Part shown: piece after piece, positions 47,701 through 59,755 of the stretch | Position numbering within the stretch: position 1 is the stretch's first letter | Layout: every line of letters starts with the position of its first letter | NCBI GenBank assembly: GCA_024305405.1 | Contig: JAKNDB010000103.1 | Location: forward strand, 2,294,001-2,358,000 | Source: Dirofilaria immitis | Lineage: Eukaryota > Nematoda > Chromadorea > Rhabditida > Onchocercidae | Reading direction: 5' to 3' | DNA: 64,000 bases | Translations under genes and position numbers: made by a program | Notes under the pieces: generated by a model | Told to the model about the DNA's origin: nothing | The model's database searches: none | Seen by the model: only the letters and a program-made list of their open reading frames with translations

Positions 47701-48862
47701 TTTCCGAATTCTACTGAATACATTTGCATTTGATAAATTTCTTTTCATGAAAAAGAAAAGCAATCTTTAAATTATTCAGGTATTCAACAGATTTCGAAAG
47801 TAACGGAAATCGAATTGTTTTTATTAAAATAAAAAAGAGGGAAAAAATACCAAATACCACTGTTCCTTATACAATGGATCTGGAAATGGCAAAACAGGTA
47901 CATTGCGTCGGACAAAATTATTTCGCTGTTGCGCACTGGTTATCATTCCAGTATGCCTTGTATTAGTGAAATCACCAGAAAATTCATGAATAGTATCCGG
48001 ATATATAAAATCACGTTTCCGTCTTACCCTGAATATTTTCGAAAGTGACAATGAGATTCAAAGAGAAATTTAAAATAGAATCCTTAAAAAATTATATTTT
48101 GACTTTTAGTCATTATCATGTGAATTAATGGACGAATTTAATTTTCCCAAAAACTAAGTAACTGAAAAAATAAAATACCTTGGCCTTTGTTCTTCAACTA
48201 ATAAAATATCAGGATGGTCTTGCAATCTTGAAATTACTTCACGCTTTTGCCTTCTTGAGCGTTTTTTGATGAATGACTAACAAAATAATATGTACCGTCA
48301 AGAAATGGCTCACCCTAAAATTCCAAATGCATTTTTATTTCATGATCGAATTTTGGATTTAAAAATTTCACTTCTTGCAAATTCTAAATTAATAGTATAT
48401 AACTCATAAATTCAAAAATCAGATAAATAATTGATAGACGGTTTCAAAAACTGATGGATAAAGATAGGACTGAGTTGTTAGAATCAATATGGTCATTCCA
48501 TCTTTCAAAACTACTGAAATGATTGGAGATTAATATGAAGAGGGAACGAAAAGATAGAAGGTGTATTTTGAAATTCAGAGAATTTGCCTCCTAACAAACT
48601 TTTAAATCAATTTTATATCAAATTTTTTTAAACCCAGTTGGAATAAAATAATTCATTTCCGATAATAATTTACTTTAATTTCTAAACCATGCTGTTTGGC
48701 AATTAAATGAGCCTTCTCGTCATTTCTTTCACGAAGTCTCATAATTGTATGACTTGGCTCTGGGCAAACATCATCAGCTGTACATATGGAATCATGCTCA
48801 ATGGCCAAAACTCTTTGCAAACAACCTAGTAAAATGAGTATTCTCGTCAACTGATAACACAT
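32722..48862 (-). CDS. Furin-type proprotein convertase, long isoform (Cys-rich, membrane-anchored)
   Basis: Eighteen exons: 48862-48674, 48314-48179, 48028-47851, 47383-47178, 46554-46432, 45962-45768, 45571-45415, 45001-44901, 44605-44378, 44101-43906, 43733-43613, 43352-43210, 42465-42370, 35594-35440, 34790-34591, 34133-33906, 33564-33405 and 32830-32722; about 973 aa. Signal peptide ([15 protein letters not shown]), then a prodomain ending at RVRRKR. The S8 catalytic domain has Asp199 (SILDDG), His238 (HGTRCAGEV), oxyanion Asn339 (WASGNGG) and Ser412 ([13 protein letters not shown]). The P domain runs to [15 protein letters not shown], followed by a Lys-rich linker, three furin-like Cys repeats, a transmembrane helix ([16 protein letters not shown]) and a cytosolic tail with YAPL and DSDSADE. 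It cleaves precursors at paired basic sites in the Golgi and beyond. The nearest C. elegans relatives would be kpc-1 or bli-4; I cannot decide which. One homopolymer break lies in exon 2 (T6 at 48262-48267). Confidence 0.93.
35600..40865. other. Long intron of the furin gene downstream of the alternative exon
   Basis: AT-rich DNA between the alternative last exon and the Cys-rich exons. The one GC-richer spot is 39256-39393 on the minus strand: a 45-codon ATG frame reading [13 protein letters not shown] and later [20 protein letters not shown]. Its acceptor is only fair, and no role could be assigned. The rest is plain. Confidence 0.4.
40871..41095 (-). CDS. Alternative last exon of the furin-type convertase (short isoform)
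   Basis: Inside the 6.8-kb intron after exon 13, a good acceptor (tttttctacag) opens a phase-0 exon of 74 codons ending MTS-stop. It encodes a hydrophobic helix ([19 protein letters not shown]) followed by [12 protein letters not shown] and a Thr/Ser/Pro-rich tail. Exon 13 ends in phase 0, so it can join either this exon or the Cys-rich exon at 35594. The short form would be about 764 aa: same protease and P domain, no Cys repeats, and a different membrane anchor without the YAPL/acidic tail. Splicing is inferred from the site, phase and content; no transcript was seen. Confidence 0.72.
   Translation of the reverse strand: MSLPVLLMILQLAVLVLVTLAAVLACRRATKPAIPRTTTPTTTTTVTPSTISLSSGISTATIIPPSPSLRPMTS
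43418..43442. repeat. (TA)n microsatellite in a furin intron
   Basis: About a dozen uninterrupted ta dinucleotides between exons 11 and 12. Confidence 0.9.
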
Positions 48863-48863
48863 C

Positions 48864-48875
48864 CTGAAAAAATAT
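48864..48875 (-). promoter_or_regulatory. Trans-splice acceptor of the furin gene; fixes the start codon
   Basis: Minus strand ..atattttttcag ends at 48864, leaving one base before the ATG of [12 protein letters not shown]. An upstream in-frame ATG (MDEYFF) would overlap this acceptor and would place charged residues before the signal peptide. I therefore chose the ATG at 48862. Confidence 0.6.
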
Positions 48876-51800
48876 TCATCCATTATTTATTTCAGGACAA
48901 TACTAAAAATTATTTTGATGAAATCAGACGTTTTAATATGAATGAAATGAGCTTTACTTAGCAAACAAATACAGCTAACGAATAAACAAACTTTCTACAT
49001 TTATAAAATTCTTAAATAAATCGTTTTTAGTAATAATTCTGTATGACGCTTGTTATAGAATCTATTCACTTTTAAGTTAGATAAGATAACACATAAAATA
49101 ATAAGTGATTAGCAGCATAATTCATACTACCTGAAAAAAAACAAAAACAAACAAATCATCTAAATGTTATTTTTTATTCAATTAATTCAGAAATAAAATT
49201 ATTATTCAATAATTCAAAAGTAATCATGCGAGATCCAATATGGCTAACTTGAGAAATAAAATAATTCCTTCCCTAATCACAATAAGAAAACCATATTTTC
49301 TCATTCATGCCTTATCTTCATCTGAAAAACTAAGCAACCGAATATGTTTAATATATCCAATAGAGGTATTATTAACTTTTGTTCTCTAAATATTTTGGGA
49401 TAATCCTCAAATATATGCTAATTAAACGAGAATATATTACTCCACAACTTCTTCGGCATTTTTCCTCTTTTATTATTTGACAAATAATCAAAGAGAAAAA
49501 TTTCATTCATAAGGATAAAAAGGGAAGGCAGATTTCTGAACGTAAACAGTGGCACAATATAGGGAATTAATGATTGAAATGCTTTTTCAAATTTTAAAAA
49601 AGTGAAAAAAATATGGATTTTTAAAGTAAATAAAATAGGAAACGAACTTTAGAAATGAAATCTGGCGAAATACCAAGAAAATTTTTTCTTACACGGAAGT
49701 AAAAATTCTAAATTTTAATTAGTAAACAAAATTTTTGTATGTTATTTTGATAGCCTAGAAAACAAAAGATAATACCTAATTCTGGTTTATCTGCATAATC
49801 TGGATTATATTTGATTCAAAAATAACTTCTAAAATTCCGCTTATGGTTCGAAAAAAAAGAGAAGCAAATAATTGGAATTTAAATATTATGTATACCCTTT
49901 TTGGAAGTATTATTTAAAGTGACAGCTTTGCTAAAACGAATGGATTAAAATGAGTGATGGAAGGGAGAAAAAAATATTCGAGAAATTGATGTTCTGAATA
50001 TATCGCAAAAACAATTGTATTATCATTATTTACAAAAAATATATCAAGTCAAACTGATATAGCATGAATTTATAAATATAATCATTTTTTCAATTATAAT
50101 ATTTCGAAAAATTATAAAATAAGAAATAAAGCGAATAGCAATTTTAACAATTTATATCTTTTTCAAAAGTTATTTCAGCTTTCGCTTTTTCTTCATTCTC
50201 ATTGATAGAGCATTTAATCAATTTCCATCATGCTATGATAATTTCAACTAGATTTTGTGCTTATCCATTGTCTTTTTTAACTGTAAACAAAATATTCCTT
50301 ACTTGTATCATTAAATTTCATTTCATTTTTTCTTCAGACTTTTTTATATAATATTTGAAATTATGGAAAAATTCAGTTCAAAAATTATACTTTTTAAGTA
50401 TCATTTTTGGAACAAATTTTACTCAAATTATATCGAAGAAATTTCTCAGCGGCAATTATAATTTTTGATACCATTTATTTATATTATTTCAAACCCCCAC
50501 CTAAAAGGACCATTTCACATGACACGAGAAAGACAATACAATTGATAAATATGAAACTGTACACAATAATCTTTATTGGACTTATTTATCAAACAAAACG
50601 AAAGATGTCATAATCGGTAGTAACTGCATAAGAATAAAAAAATACATCTAATTTCTTATATACTATTAAATCATGACCTCAGTAACAAGCTATTCTGGGG
50701 TCACCGTATATTATTCCATTTCGTATGGCACTTATTGAACCTAAAATAATGCAGTCACTTGAAATTATTTACTGTTTATTTTTAGAATTCATTTTGTTCA
50801 GCTTAGCATCAATGAGTTCCCAAACTTATAATTAATTGTTCCATTACCTATATCCAACTATAACTTCATTAATTACAACATTTGTCTAAGGTTAGCAACT
50901 TTTGTGACATTTTAAAAAATGAAAATAAAAACTGCTGCAAGAAATTTGTTCCAAAAAGTAAAATATATGTAACAAAAATGATGAAGAAAATGCAAACAAT
51001 GATTTCAAAAAGATAAATTCTTTTTTCTTAAATTTCAATACACTACTCGCATCACAATAACCGAATAAAAGAATATTAGAAAATCAAAAATGAGAAATGA
51101 AATCTCTTTGCAAGTCATTTTTTCCAAGAGATAAATCAGATAAAGAAAATTTCCATTTCTAATTCAAAAGCATTTTTTTAAATAAAATTTCCAGAATTCT
51201 TTTACAAGATGAGCAGTAGTGTTGCAATAAAAGGAATGCATTTGTATTTAAAAATAAAAAAAAGGCAAATCCATATAAATTTTAGCATAAATTTATTGAG
51301 CTCAAACGAAAAAAATAAAAAAAAAGACAAAAATATAGTCCAGAAATTTGAATGTCATTCAAAGAAATTGAAAAATTCTATTTTTTCGAGATGACATTTG
51401 CAATTCGCTAGTAAATATTCATTCTTATTTAAATTTCATTACCACCCAATTGACAGGCAAAATTCATACGATATCATAATTGTTTCATCAAACATCAATT
51501 AAATTTGAAAACTTCTAGAAGAAAACATATTAAAATGAAAATATACAATATCGATAAGATTTTTACATATCAAATATTGCGCATGAAAATATTAATAAAG
51601 AAAATGAAAAAAATATTCATTTATTATAAGAATTGGAAAAATCATACGAATATCTAAGCATGCTTAAATGCATTCCAACTTAATAATTATGAACTTTCTA
51701 TATGCATATATAAGCTTGAAATATTGATATTTATACGCAGTATAAATTCATCAGTTAATCAAATTTTAAGCATTAATTTCCATAGCAACCAAAAAAAAAG

Positions 51801-54770
51801 AAAATTTATATGCTTATATTTCAGCAAATTAAAAATGTCTGAAGCAATTAAGAAACAACATACAAAGAATAATTTATTTTGTATATGAAAGTAAAAATAG
51901 ATACGAACGCGCATATATATATATACGTAGATAGAGACATAAATTCTCGCTCATGTAAACAAGTAACAAGTCAAGTTAAAACAAGTTTTCAAACTTTTAT
52001 CATCCTTCCTTCGTAGCTTCATTATTTAACTAATTAATTGCATTTCGCTATCCGTATGTAGTACTTTTACTTGTAGTAATAAGAAAACTGGTACTACTAT
52101 TCAGATTTATTCAAGCTATTAACAAACAACGCTTAATGGCAATAATGTTAATTAAAATATAGTTAATAAAATAAAAATGTTCTGTTTTAATTTAACCTTA
52201 TTTGTGACTTGAAAATTTTTACTAGTTTTTTTGCACCATAGAATTACACTAGAAATTCTTTAAACGACGTTCTAAATTATTAGTAGTTTAGATGAAATTT
52301 AAAAACATATGTAAGATTTATGGGACAATACTGCAAAGCAATAATTTTAAATAAGTGCTATAAATATATCAAATAAGTGCCATAAAATTAGGCAGTCCGT
52401 TTGGTGCTTCTGCTATTTGTTTCTATTATCATTAAAAAACTTTAAATTTTTTTGATAATTCAAAACTAATTCAGTTAGTGCTACTGCTATTTCGAACTAT
52501 TCTGAATCATTTCGAGAGTAGAATATCATCTCATATTTTAGCATTTATAGGATTTTTATGGCAATATTTTTAGCTTACATATACATAATGATTATTAATT
52601 TTAATATGCTATGGCATGAAATTTTTATTTTAAATTTCATCTGTTTTCATTCTGCTAATCCACCTATTTAATTATTTTTTGGGCAATTTCTGTCTAAAAA
52701 CATCTCCGAATAATTTAATGTATAATTTCTTAAAGTTTAAACTTTTAAAAGCTATTTCACCTTGCAATTTTAAAAACTATTTGGCCCTAAACCTTTCCAA
52801 ATCACTTTGAATTTTCCATTTACTTCATCAGGAACATTATTTACTTTGATTACCATTAATTCGTTTTTATGACTCATTATAAAATTTCTCACAACATATA
52901 TTGCAGTCAATGAAATAGTAAATATACTATTTATTAATGGTTATTTTATAATTCCACAATCCTCAATATCACAATCCTACATATATGATGTCACGCGAAT
53001 TCAGCAAAAATTTCTACATGAAAAAATCTTAATCTTCGAAATTTTAAAAGAATTCAGATTACTGAAATGATTTAGATAATATAATTAAAATTAATTGTAA
53101 CAGCTGATAGTTTAACTTCATTGCATGTTATTTCTAAGCTCTCGTAAAATTAGTAACTTAAAAATCAAAAGAGAGAAAAAAATTAGAACCTTTTCAATGT
53201 CGATAGTAGCATATTTGTGATCCCTGACGAATACTGTTAGATACTTGACGCAGAATGATTGAACAAATAAAAAATTGAAATCTCTTAGCAAACCAAATAT
53301 TTGAAACTTTACTTAGCAAATAATAGCAGCAACAGTAGTAGTGATTCGGCATTCAAATATTGAAAATAGCAAGAGCAGATGGTAGAATTAAAGTTACAAC
53401 AATAGTACAATAATAAAGTACTGTTACTATTGTGGATGTTGAATGATTGCTCTGCTAGTATGATGTTTATATATCCTGATCATTTCTTACTCCAATTGAT
53501 TCTTTTTATCAATTTACAAACAAAAAAAAAAGAGAATGGATGTGTTTATTTTCTTCTTTTGACTTTTTAATTTGTTTTCAGTGACCAAAACTTATGAAAT
53601 TTTTTGGAAATAATACCCATAGATAGACATACATCCATAAATATATACAAATATACTGGCTGCGTTATTTTCACTTTTTTTTGTTTGAAATGAAAGCCAA
53701 TCGTTAGCTGAAATTAGTAGAAAAATTTTAATTTCATCAATTTCATTTTTGAGTTTTCTTCGTCGCAATCTCGTAAAAGGAAATTTATTAAAAATTTTGA
53801 ATGAAATAATGGAGGCAAAATCTCAAACAAAGAGAAAAAATCATGTAAACAAGAAAACAGCAGAAAAATATTATTTTGTGTTTAGGAATTCTCAATCATC
53901 CACATACTCTAACAATTCTTATTTGAACATCTGGAATATATTATGTTCAAAACATAGAGAATCAAATAATATATTATCCTCTAGATATTTCAAGCTAATC
54001 GATAATATCAAAGTATTAGAAATTCCTCATTAATTAAGCAGTTATTTCAATAATTTGGCATAATTAATATTGTGAATGTATTACGTACATCTTAAAGGTA
54101 AAACTTTGAAATAAATTGATGAATGTCTATTTGACTGAAACATTTGATAATTAATTTAAAAGACAGTTATTGTTAGAGTATTGTCAACAAAAATTAACAC
54201 ATTCCATTGAATAAAGAGTAGTCACAACGTGATAAGTGATAGCAGCATCATTGCCATTTCTTATAGAAATATAATCGAGAGTGATCAATTCGCTTATCTT
54301 ATGTTTAATTCTCATTGTTTGAAATTCATTTTCAAAAATATCTTTTTTAGTAAAGCATTTAATAATCAGTGAAGAAAACGAACTTTTTTATCAAATATTT
54401 GCACTGGCATTTACTATTCCAACTAATTTTAGTCTATTTTATTCAAAATTTTAGAGATATAAAATTTTTTGTTTCAAAGGAACAATAAAGGGAAGACAAG
54501 AGAAAATAAAAATTTTAAATATACGCAAAATGAAATAAAAAAGAAGAACTGTTAAATAATAATAATTCTAAATAACAGCAAATGACCAAGATCTAATGTA
54601 CTGATTCATAGAATGTATAACAAGCATTAAATTTAAATTGGAAATGGAATTGAATATAGATAATCAAACTTTGAAGAAAATGGAATTAAATAATGATAAT
54701 TCAATATTCAAATATATTAAAGTTAAAAATTAAAATTATTCCGAAATATTAGAAAAATTAGATGGAAATG
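48876..54770. other. Gene-free region upstream of the furin gene
   Basis: About 6 kb of AT-rich DNA. It should contain the furin promoter, but no motif stands out. Open frames are short, start without good ATG context and have low complexity. Confidence 0.5.
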
Positions 54771-54777
54771 GAACTGA

Positions 54778-55041
54778 TTACATATACTCAAGAAATTGAA
54801 ATAAATAAACCGAATTTAATGCCCTACCACAATGAATATAGATAATGATTTGCAGATCAGCGTAAATCCTCTCATTATCCGCCAACGCTAGACCCTGATT
54901 TATCGACTGCCCGAATTTTGCTAACCTATTTATCACCTTGTCGACGATATGCAATAATTGTTTCCCACCCCTAAACTTGTGAAAAACAATTGATCTTTTC
55001 ATGCAATATAGTTTGGAAGATATTTGATTCAAATCAGTCAA
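54778..55041 (-). pseudogene. Coding-like fragment, possibly of bacterial origin
   Basis: An 87-codon minus-strand frame, MTDLNQISSKLYCMKRSIVF, later INRLAKFGQSINQGLALADN and ERIYADLQIII. Its composition is more balanced than its surroundings, with words such as ttatccgccaacgctagacc. It lies about 250 bases from a Wolbachia-like remnant. I could not name the family. It may belong to the same transferred block, or be a lone relic. Confidence 0.35.
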
Positions 55042-55050
55042 ACTGTTAAG

Positions 55051-55080
55051 ACATGAGCCAAGAATAAAGAAGACTCAATT
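55051..55080 (+). repeat. Copy 1 of a phrase flanking the der remnant
   Basis: gagccaagaataaagaagac and the following caattattt recur, with a few changes, about 920 bases away on the other side of the der-like fragment, in the same orientation. Confidence 0.55.
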
Positions 55081-55287
55081 ATTTGACCCCAAAACTAGCA
55101 ATCAAAATAAGAATGTTTCACTTTTATAAAATATAATTCATTTGGAAATTAGAGCAAAAACACATGATAACAAAAAGATTACAGAAACTCTAGAGTTATT
55201 ATGCATAATTTAAAATGAACTATTACAAAGAATTTTGAAACTATAAAGTAGAATATTCATTTTATATAAGCATTTTTATTCTTTTTC

Positions 55288-55870
55288 AAAAGTAGTCTGA
55301 CTGATACACGTTTAGCAAAAGAAACTCCTTTCTAAGGTTGCTAATTAAATAACGTTTATAACTCTCATCAATACCTTCAGGTATATTATATATTAAAGAA
55401 AAATCAGGTTTTAATATCAGCAGTCTCAATTGCTCTACCGATGAAGATGGTTATCATAAAGCATTGATTAACATTGATTAACCATTTATTTAGTTTTACG
55501 TTGCTGATTTTCTTATCTAAGAACTGGCTCATTTCAAGGCATTTATCAATTACGTTACAAACGTATACATTTTAACGCAATGGAAAGCTAAACGAGTTAC
55601 ATCCTGTTGCTCTACAAATTTTATTAATTTACTCCTATCATCCTTATTTATTAAATCCCATTTATTGAAAACAGTAATCACTCCTTTTCCTTCCTTAACT
55701 GCAATTTCATCAATTGATAAATTCTGTTACTTAATACTGATAATGGAGTTTAGCATTAAAATTATCACATTAGAATGTTATATTAATTCTATGCTTTTCT
55801 TAACGATTCTTAATTCTAGGTCTTATTGGTTCTATACTTTTCTTTAACGAAAGTTAAGATCATTCTATGG
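55288..55870 (-). pseudogene. Remnant of a Wolbachia-type der (engA) GTPase gene
   Basis: Read on the minus strand, pieces in different frames line up in order with the second half of bacterial Der. They are SNVIILML (G3-following strand), IAVKEGKGVITVFNKWDLIN with the G4 motif NKWD, IDKCLEMSQFLDKKISNVKL, and the C-terminal KH-like end PEGIDESYKRYLISNLRKEF. Stops and frame changes separate them, so it is dead. Der is a bacterial ribosome-assembly GTPase with no nuclear animal gene of this form. The sequence style fits Wolbachia, the endosymbiont of filariae, making this a nuclear Wolbachia transfer. Assignment to Wolbachia rather than another bacterium is inference. Confidence 0.75.
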
Positions 55871-55972
55871 TGAATGAATTTATCGCTTATGCCAAAATAT
55901 CTGGATCAGTTGAATTACTTGAAATGTCGAAAAATGATATTAGAAACGGTTCTTATCAATAAACAAGTCTGA

Positions 55973-56010
55973 AATGAGCCAAGAATGAAGAATACACAAT
56001 TATTTAAGGC
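55973..56010 (+). repeat. Copy 2 of the phrase flanking the der remnant
   Basis: gagccaagaatgaagaatac then acaattattt, the partner of the copy at 55051. The pair may be ends of an inserted block or an older dispersed repeat. Confidence 0.55.
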
Positions 56011-56039
56011 CAAGTTATAGGCTAACTTTCAAAATGAAA

Positions 56040-57400
56040 TATATTTCTTTTTTTTTTGAAAATAAACAAAACTAATTGTTTACGCATCTTAGCAAAGAAC
56101 ATTTATATAATACGACCCCAATAAGTTATCGTCGTTTAGTACTTTTATTATGCAAATTTCTAACACTACTAATTCAATATTCCGAAATGCTTTTATGAAT
56201 TGTTTTTCTTGAATGATTTTTTAAATCAATAATTAATAGATGTAATTATTTAATTAGCTTGAAAAGTTTTAACTTATTGTCGAGAAATTTCCAAATCTAA
56301 TAATGTTTTCTTTTTTCTTTTTAATCATTGACTTGTTCAGGCTATCGATTATTTGAATAAATAATATTTAATTAAGCTAAATGTTAGAAAAAAGATAATT
56401 AAATGGGAAGGCCTGATTTTTCGATTCTCTTTCAGGTTATCAATTGAATATGACCAGATAAGATGTCCTGATGAAGTTCTGGAACTCATGATTCGGTACC
56501 AAATATCTGCCTGAAATTAATTCCTAATTATTTTATAAATTTTTCTTTCATAGAAAATTTTGATATAAATCTGAGTATGAAGTGATTTGATGGGTTTCCT
56601 TTGAAATTAAATATTTTTTCTTTTTAAATTTACAGTGAAATGAGCATTTCTCCTTGCTACAAAATTATTCAAAACTATTTTAAAAAAAGTCTTTGCAAAT
56701 ATTTTAAAAATAAATTGAAGTGGTACTTGAAAAGAAATCAAACAGTACCTATGATTACAGTATCATTTGTGACTGTTCAATTCTTACTGTATATGATTGT
56801 CATGAAAATGACACTAACTATTGTGAACCTACTTAAAAATGTCTTCTTAAATAATTTTCTTTCAGTTAATGGAAAAAGAATTTGATAAAATTATGAGAGA
56901 TTTTGAAGAATAAACAGAAAAAGTATCATAAATTTGAAAAGATGAACTTCAGAAAATCAATAGAATCTCCGTATTACGATAGAATCCTGGGAATTCTAAA
57001 GTAACGCATTGAAAGATTAAATTGAGAAAAAATTAAGATTCTTTCAAAATTTATTAATAGCAAATTTCGATGTCAAAAAAATGACTAAAGATAATTTTAA
57101 ATTTGATAAGCCTAGATAATATTAATATTTCATGAACTATTGATTTTTGATAATTTAATAAAATGTTAAAAAAGATAAGAGTTAAAAAATCTATCATTAC
57201 TTTTTTTTCATAAATAAAATTTGTTAAACTATTACAAAATTTTACTCGAATTTCAAGACAAAAAAGATTTGTTAATGATTAGAGCGAAATATATTTTGAA
57301 AAAAAAAGAAAGAAAGAAAGGAGAGATGAATATAATTAAACAAACCTGTTATTATCATAAATTTTTAAATGAAATAGCAATGATGAGTCAATCAATAATG
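56040..57400. other. Gene-free AT-rich DNA
   Basis: Only short open frames of low complexity are present. Nothing could be supported. Confidence 0.4.
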
Positions 57401-57417
57401 AGAAGATATTTTATGTT

Positions 57418-57530
57418 GACAATTAAAAGAATGGATGGATCGAATGGATCGGATGGATGGATGAATCGGACGAATTGAAGGATCAGATGGATGAATAAGA
57501 TAGATAGATCAGATGGATCAGATGGTAAAA
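57418..57530. repeat. GGAT-type tetranucleotide repeat, interrupted
   Basis: Repeated atgg/gatg/ggat words (atggatggatcgaatggatc..) with frequent changes. Confidence 0.8.
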
Positions 57531-58530
57531 AGAGGAAAGAAAAAAAGAAAGCGAATTTGAAAAACGAAACATTTCTGCTGAAATGTTTAAATTAAAGAAT
57601 TTATTTGCTTATTTCTAGCAGAATAATTCTGTCTGCCATTTTCTTTCTTCTTCTTTTTTCAATAGTAAAATAGATAGATCATCGAAATGATTGCATTTTC
57701 ATTCTTATATGAATTATTCATTTTCTTCCTTTTTATTCATTTCACATTTTCAGTTTTAATATCATTTTAATTTCCTCATTTATTCAAACAAAATTTTATT
57801 GAATTTTTTATGATAAATCATTAAAAATATATTTTTATCTCTGATAATATCATACTTGCTTCTTTTAAAATTTCTTTTTCTAAAATTAATAATAATTAAT
57901 TAATTATTTCAATTTAATTAATATTCATTTCATGATATTAGAATTGACTGAATAGTTGGGAAACAGGAAACCCCGAGATAATATCGTCGTAGAATAATAT
58001 TTTAAATTCTTTAGCTAAGAAAAAAAATTAATTAGATTTGATTAGATGAATTGATTAGATCTTTCAACTTTTCACTCTATTTATTCATTAATCTCTTGTC
58101 AGTAGTTTTGATAAAAATTAACATCCTATTGATAAAAGACTTTCAATGTGATATTTATATCAATGGTGTAACATGATGATACAACACATCTTGCTAATGT
58201 TGTAAATCAATGCGATACTGATATCGATGATATGACATGATACAAAAACGTTTTGCAGCAGTCTTGGCAAATTGGTAATTCACGTACGTAATTAAATGCG
58301 AGAAAATATTTATTTGAGAAAAAAAACTTTAAATCTCATAAAAGTTATGAAGAAGGAGAAGGAAATAATATAGAATAAATTTGAAATATTTATGACGTGA
58401 ATACGTAATATTATATATATATATGTATATATGTTAACCACTAAATTGACCTTCAATAATCTGTAAAACTATTGTCATTTTTATAAACGTGATAAATTAT
58501 AATTTTAATAAAAAAAAATAATTTCAATTT

Positions 58531-58843
58531 TTTACAATAAAATGGATTCCGTAACATTTCATATCATCAGATTCTTAATCATTTTACAATAAAATGGATT
58601 CTGTAACATTTCATATCATCAGATTCTTAATCATTTTACAATAAAATGGATTCTATAACATTTCATATCATCAGATTCTTAATCATTTTACAATAAAATG
58701 GATTCCGTAACATTTCATATCATCAGATTCTTAATCATTTTACAATAAAATGGATTCTGTAACATTTCATAACATCAGATTCTTAATCATTTTACAATAA
58801 AATGGATTCTGTAACATTTCATAACATCAGATTCGTAATCATA
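58531..58843. repeat. Minisatellite: six copies of a 52-base unit
   Basis: Units starting tttacaataaaatggattc begin at 58531, 58583, 58635, 58687, 58739 and 58791. Copies differ by a handful of substitutions (for example tccgt/tctgt/tctat and catatcat/cataacat). The shared variants suggest recent expansion. Confidence 0.93.
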
Positions 58844-59639
58844 AATTCTATGGGAAAGAATTTAATTTCATATTTATCAAATAATATTTTATTAAAATAA
58901 CAAAAACATTTTTAGAAATTATATTTTCGTTACAAAAAAAAATAATAAAATAATTAATAAAATATAATGAAAACTATTTCTGCAAATAATTCCATCAATA
59001 TTTGCTATGATAAAACTTAAATGAATGTCATTTTGATTCATTGATATTTTCTTTTAAATAATTTATTACAATATCATCAACTGAACAGTTATATTTTATT
59101 ATTAAATTTTAAAAGATTAAAGTTTAAAAAGATGAAAATAAAAAGAAAAAGTTGACAATTTGTAAAAAAAAATTTAATCAAATTTGCATAATTTTGTATT
59201 AATTAAAAATATTTCAATTTCTCATAATAAAACTCATTTAGCCATTAATTACCAATACGATAATATTTGGTATAATTTTCATATTATTATAAAAAGTTGT
59301 AATTAAAAAGAAAAACTTTTATGTTTCAAAATATATAAATAAAAGAAAAATAAACAATTACTTTATGAGACAGTTAGATAATGTCAACAATACATTTTAC
59401 TACAATCTTTTACATTTTCGATTTTTCAAAAGAAATATTCGTAAAGTTTGATTTTAGAAAATGGATAAAATGAAAAGAGAAGAATATTATGACACAAATT
59501 TACGATTCGATCATTGATCGGAAAACTTTGCTATATAGTTTGAATTTAGAAAAGATGGAATAAAAATAGGATTGAAGGGAGAATTCGATTTGTAAATTTG
59601 AAAGAGCTAAATTTTTAAGAATATACGAATTTTTTTTGA

Positions 59640-59755
59640 AAGATATTATTGCTATTATTATTGTTATTACTATTATAATTATTATTAGTATCATTATTAT
59701 TATTGCTATTGGTATCATTATTATTATTATTGCTATTGTAATTATTATTATTGTA
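59640..59755. repeat. ATT trinucleotide repeat, interrupted
   Basis: tattattattgctattattattg and variants. The Ile-rich open frames over it are not genes. Confidence 0.9.

Noticed and set aside
53749..54033. 94-codon plus-strand ORF
   Set aside because: No ATG at the start, Asn/Ser/Lys-rich AT-driven composition, and no splice context or family likeness.
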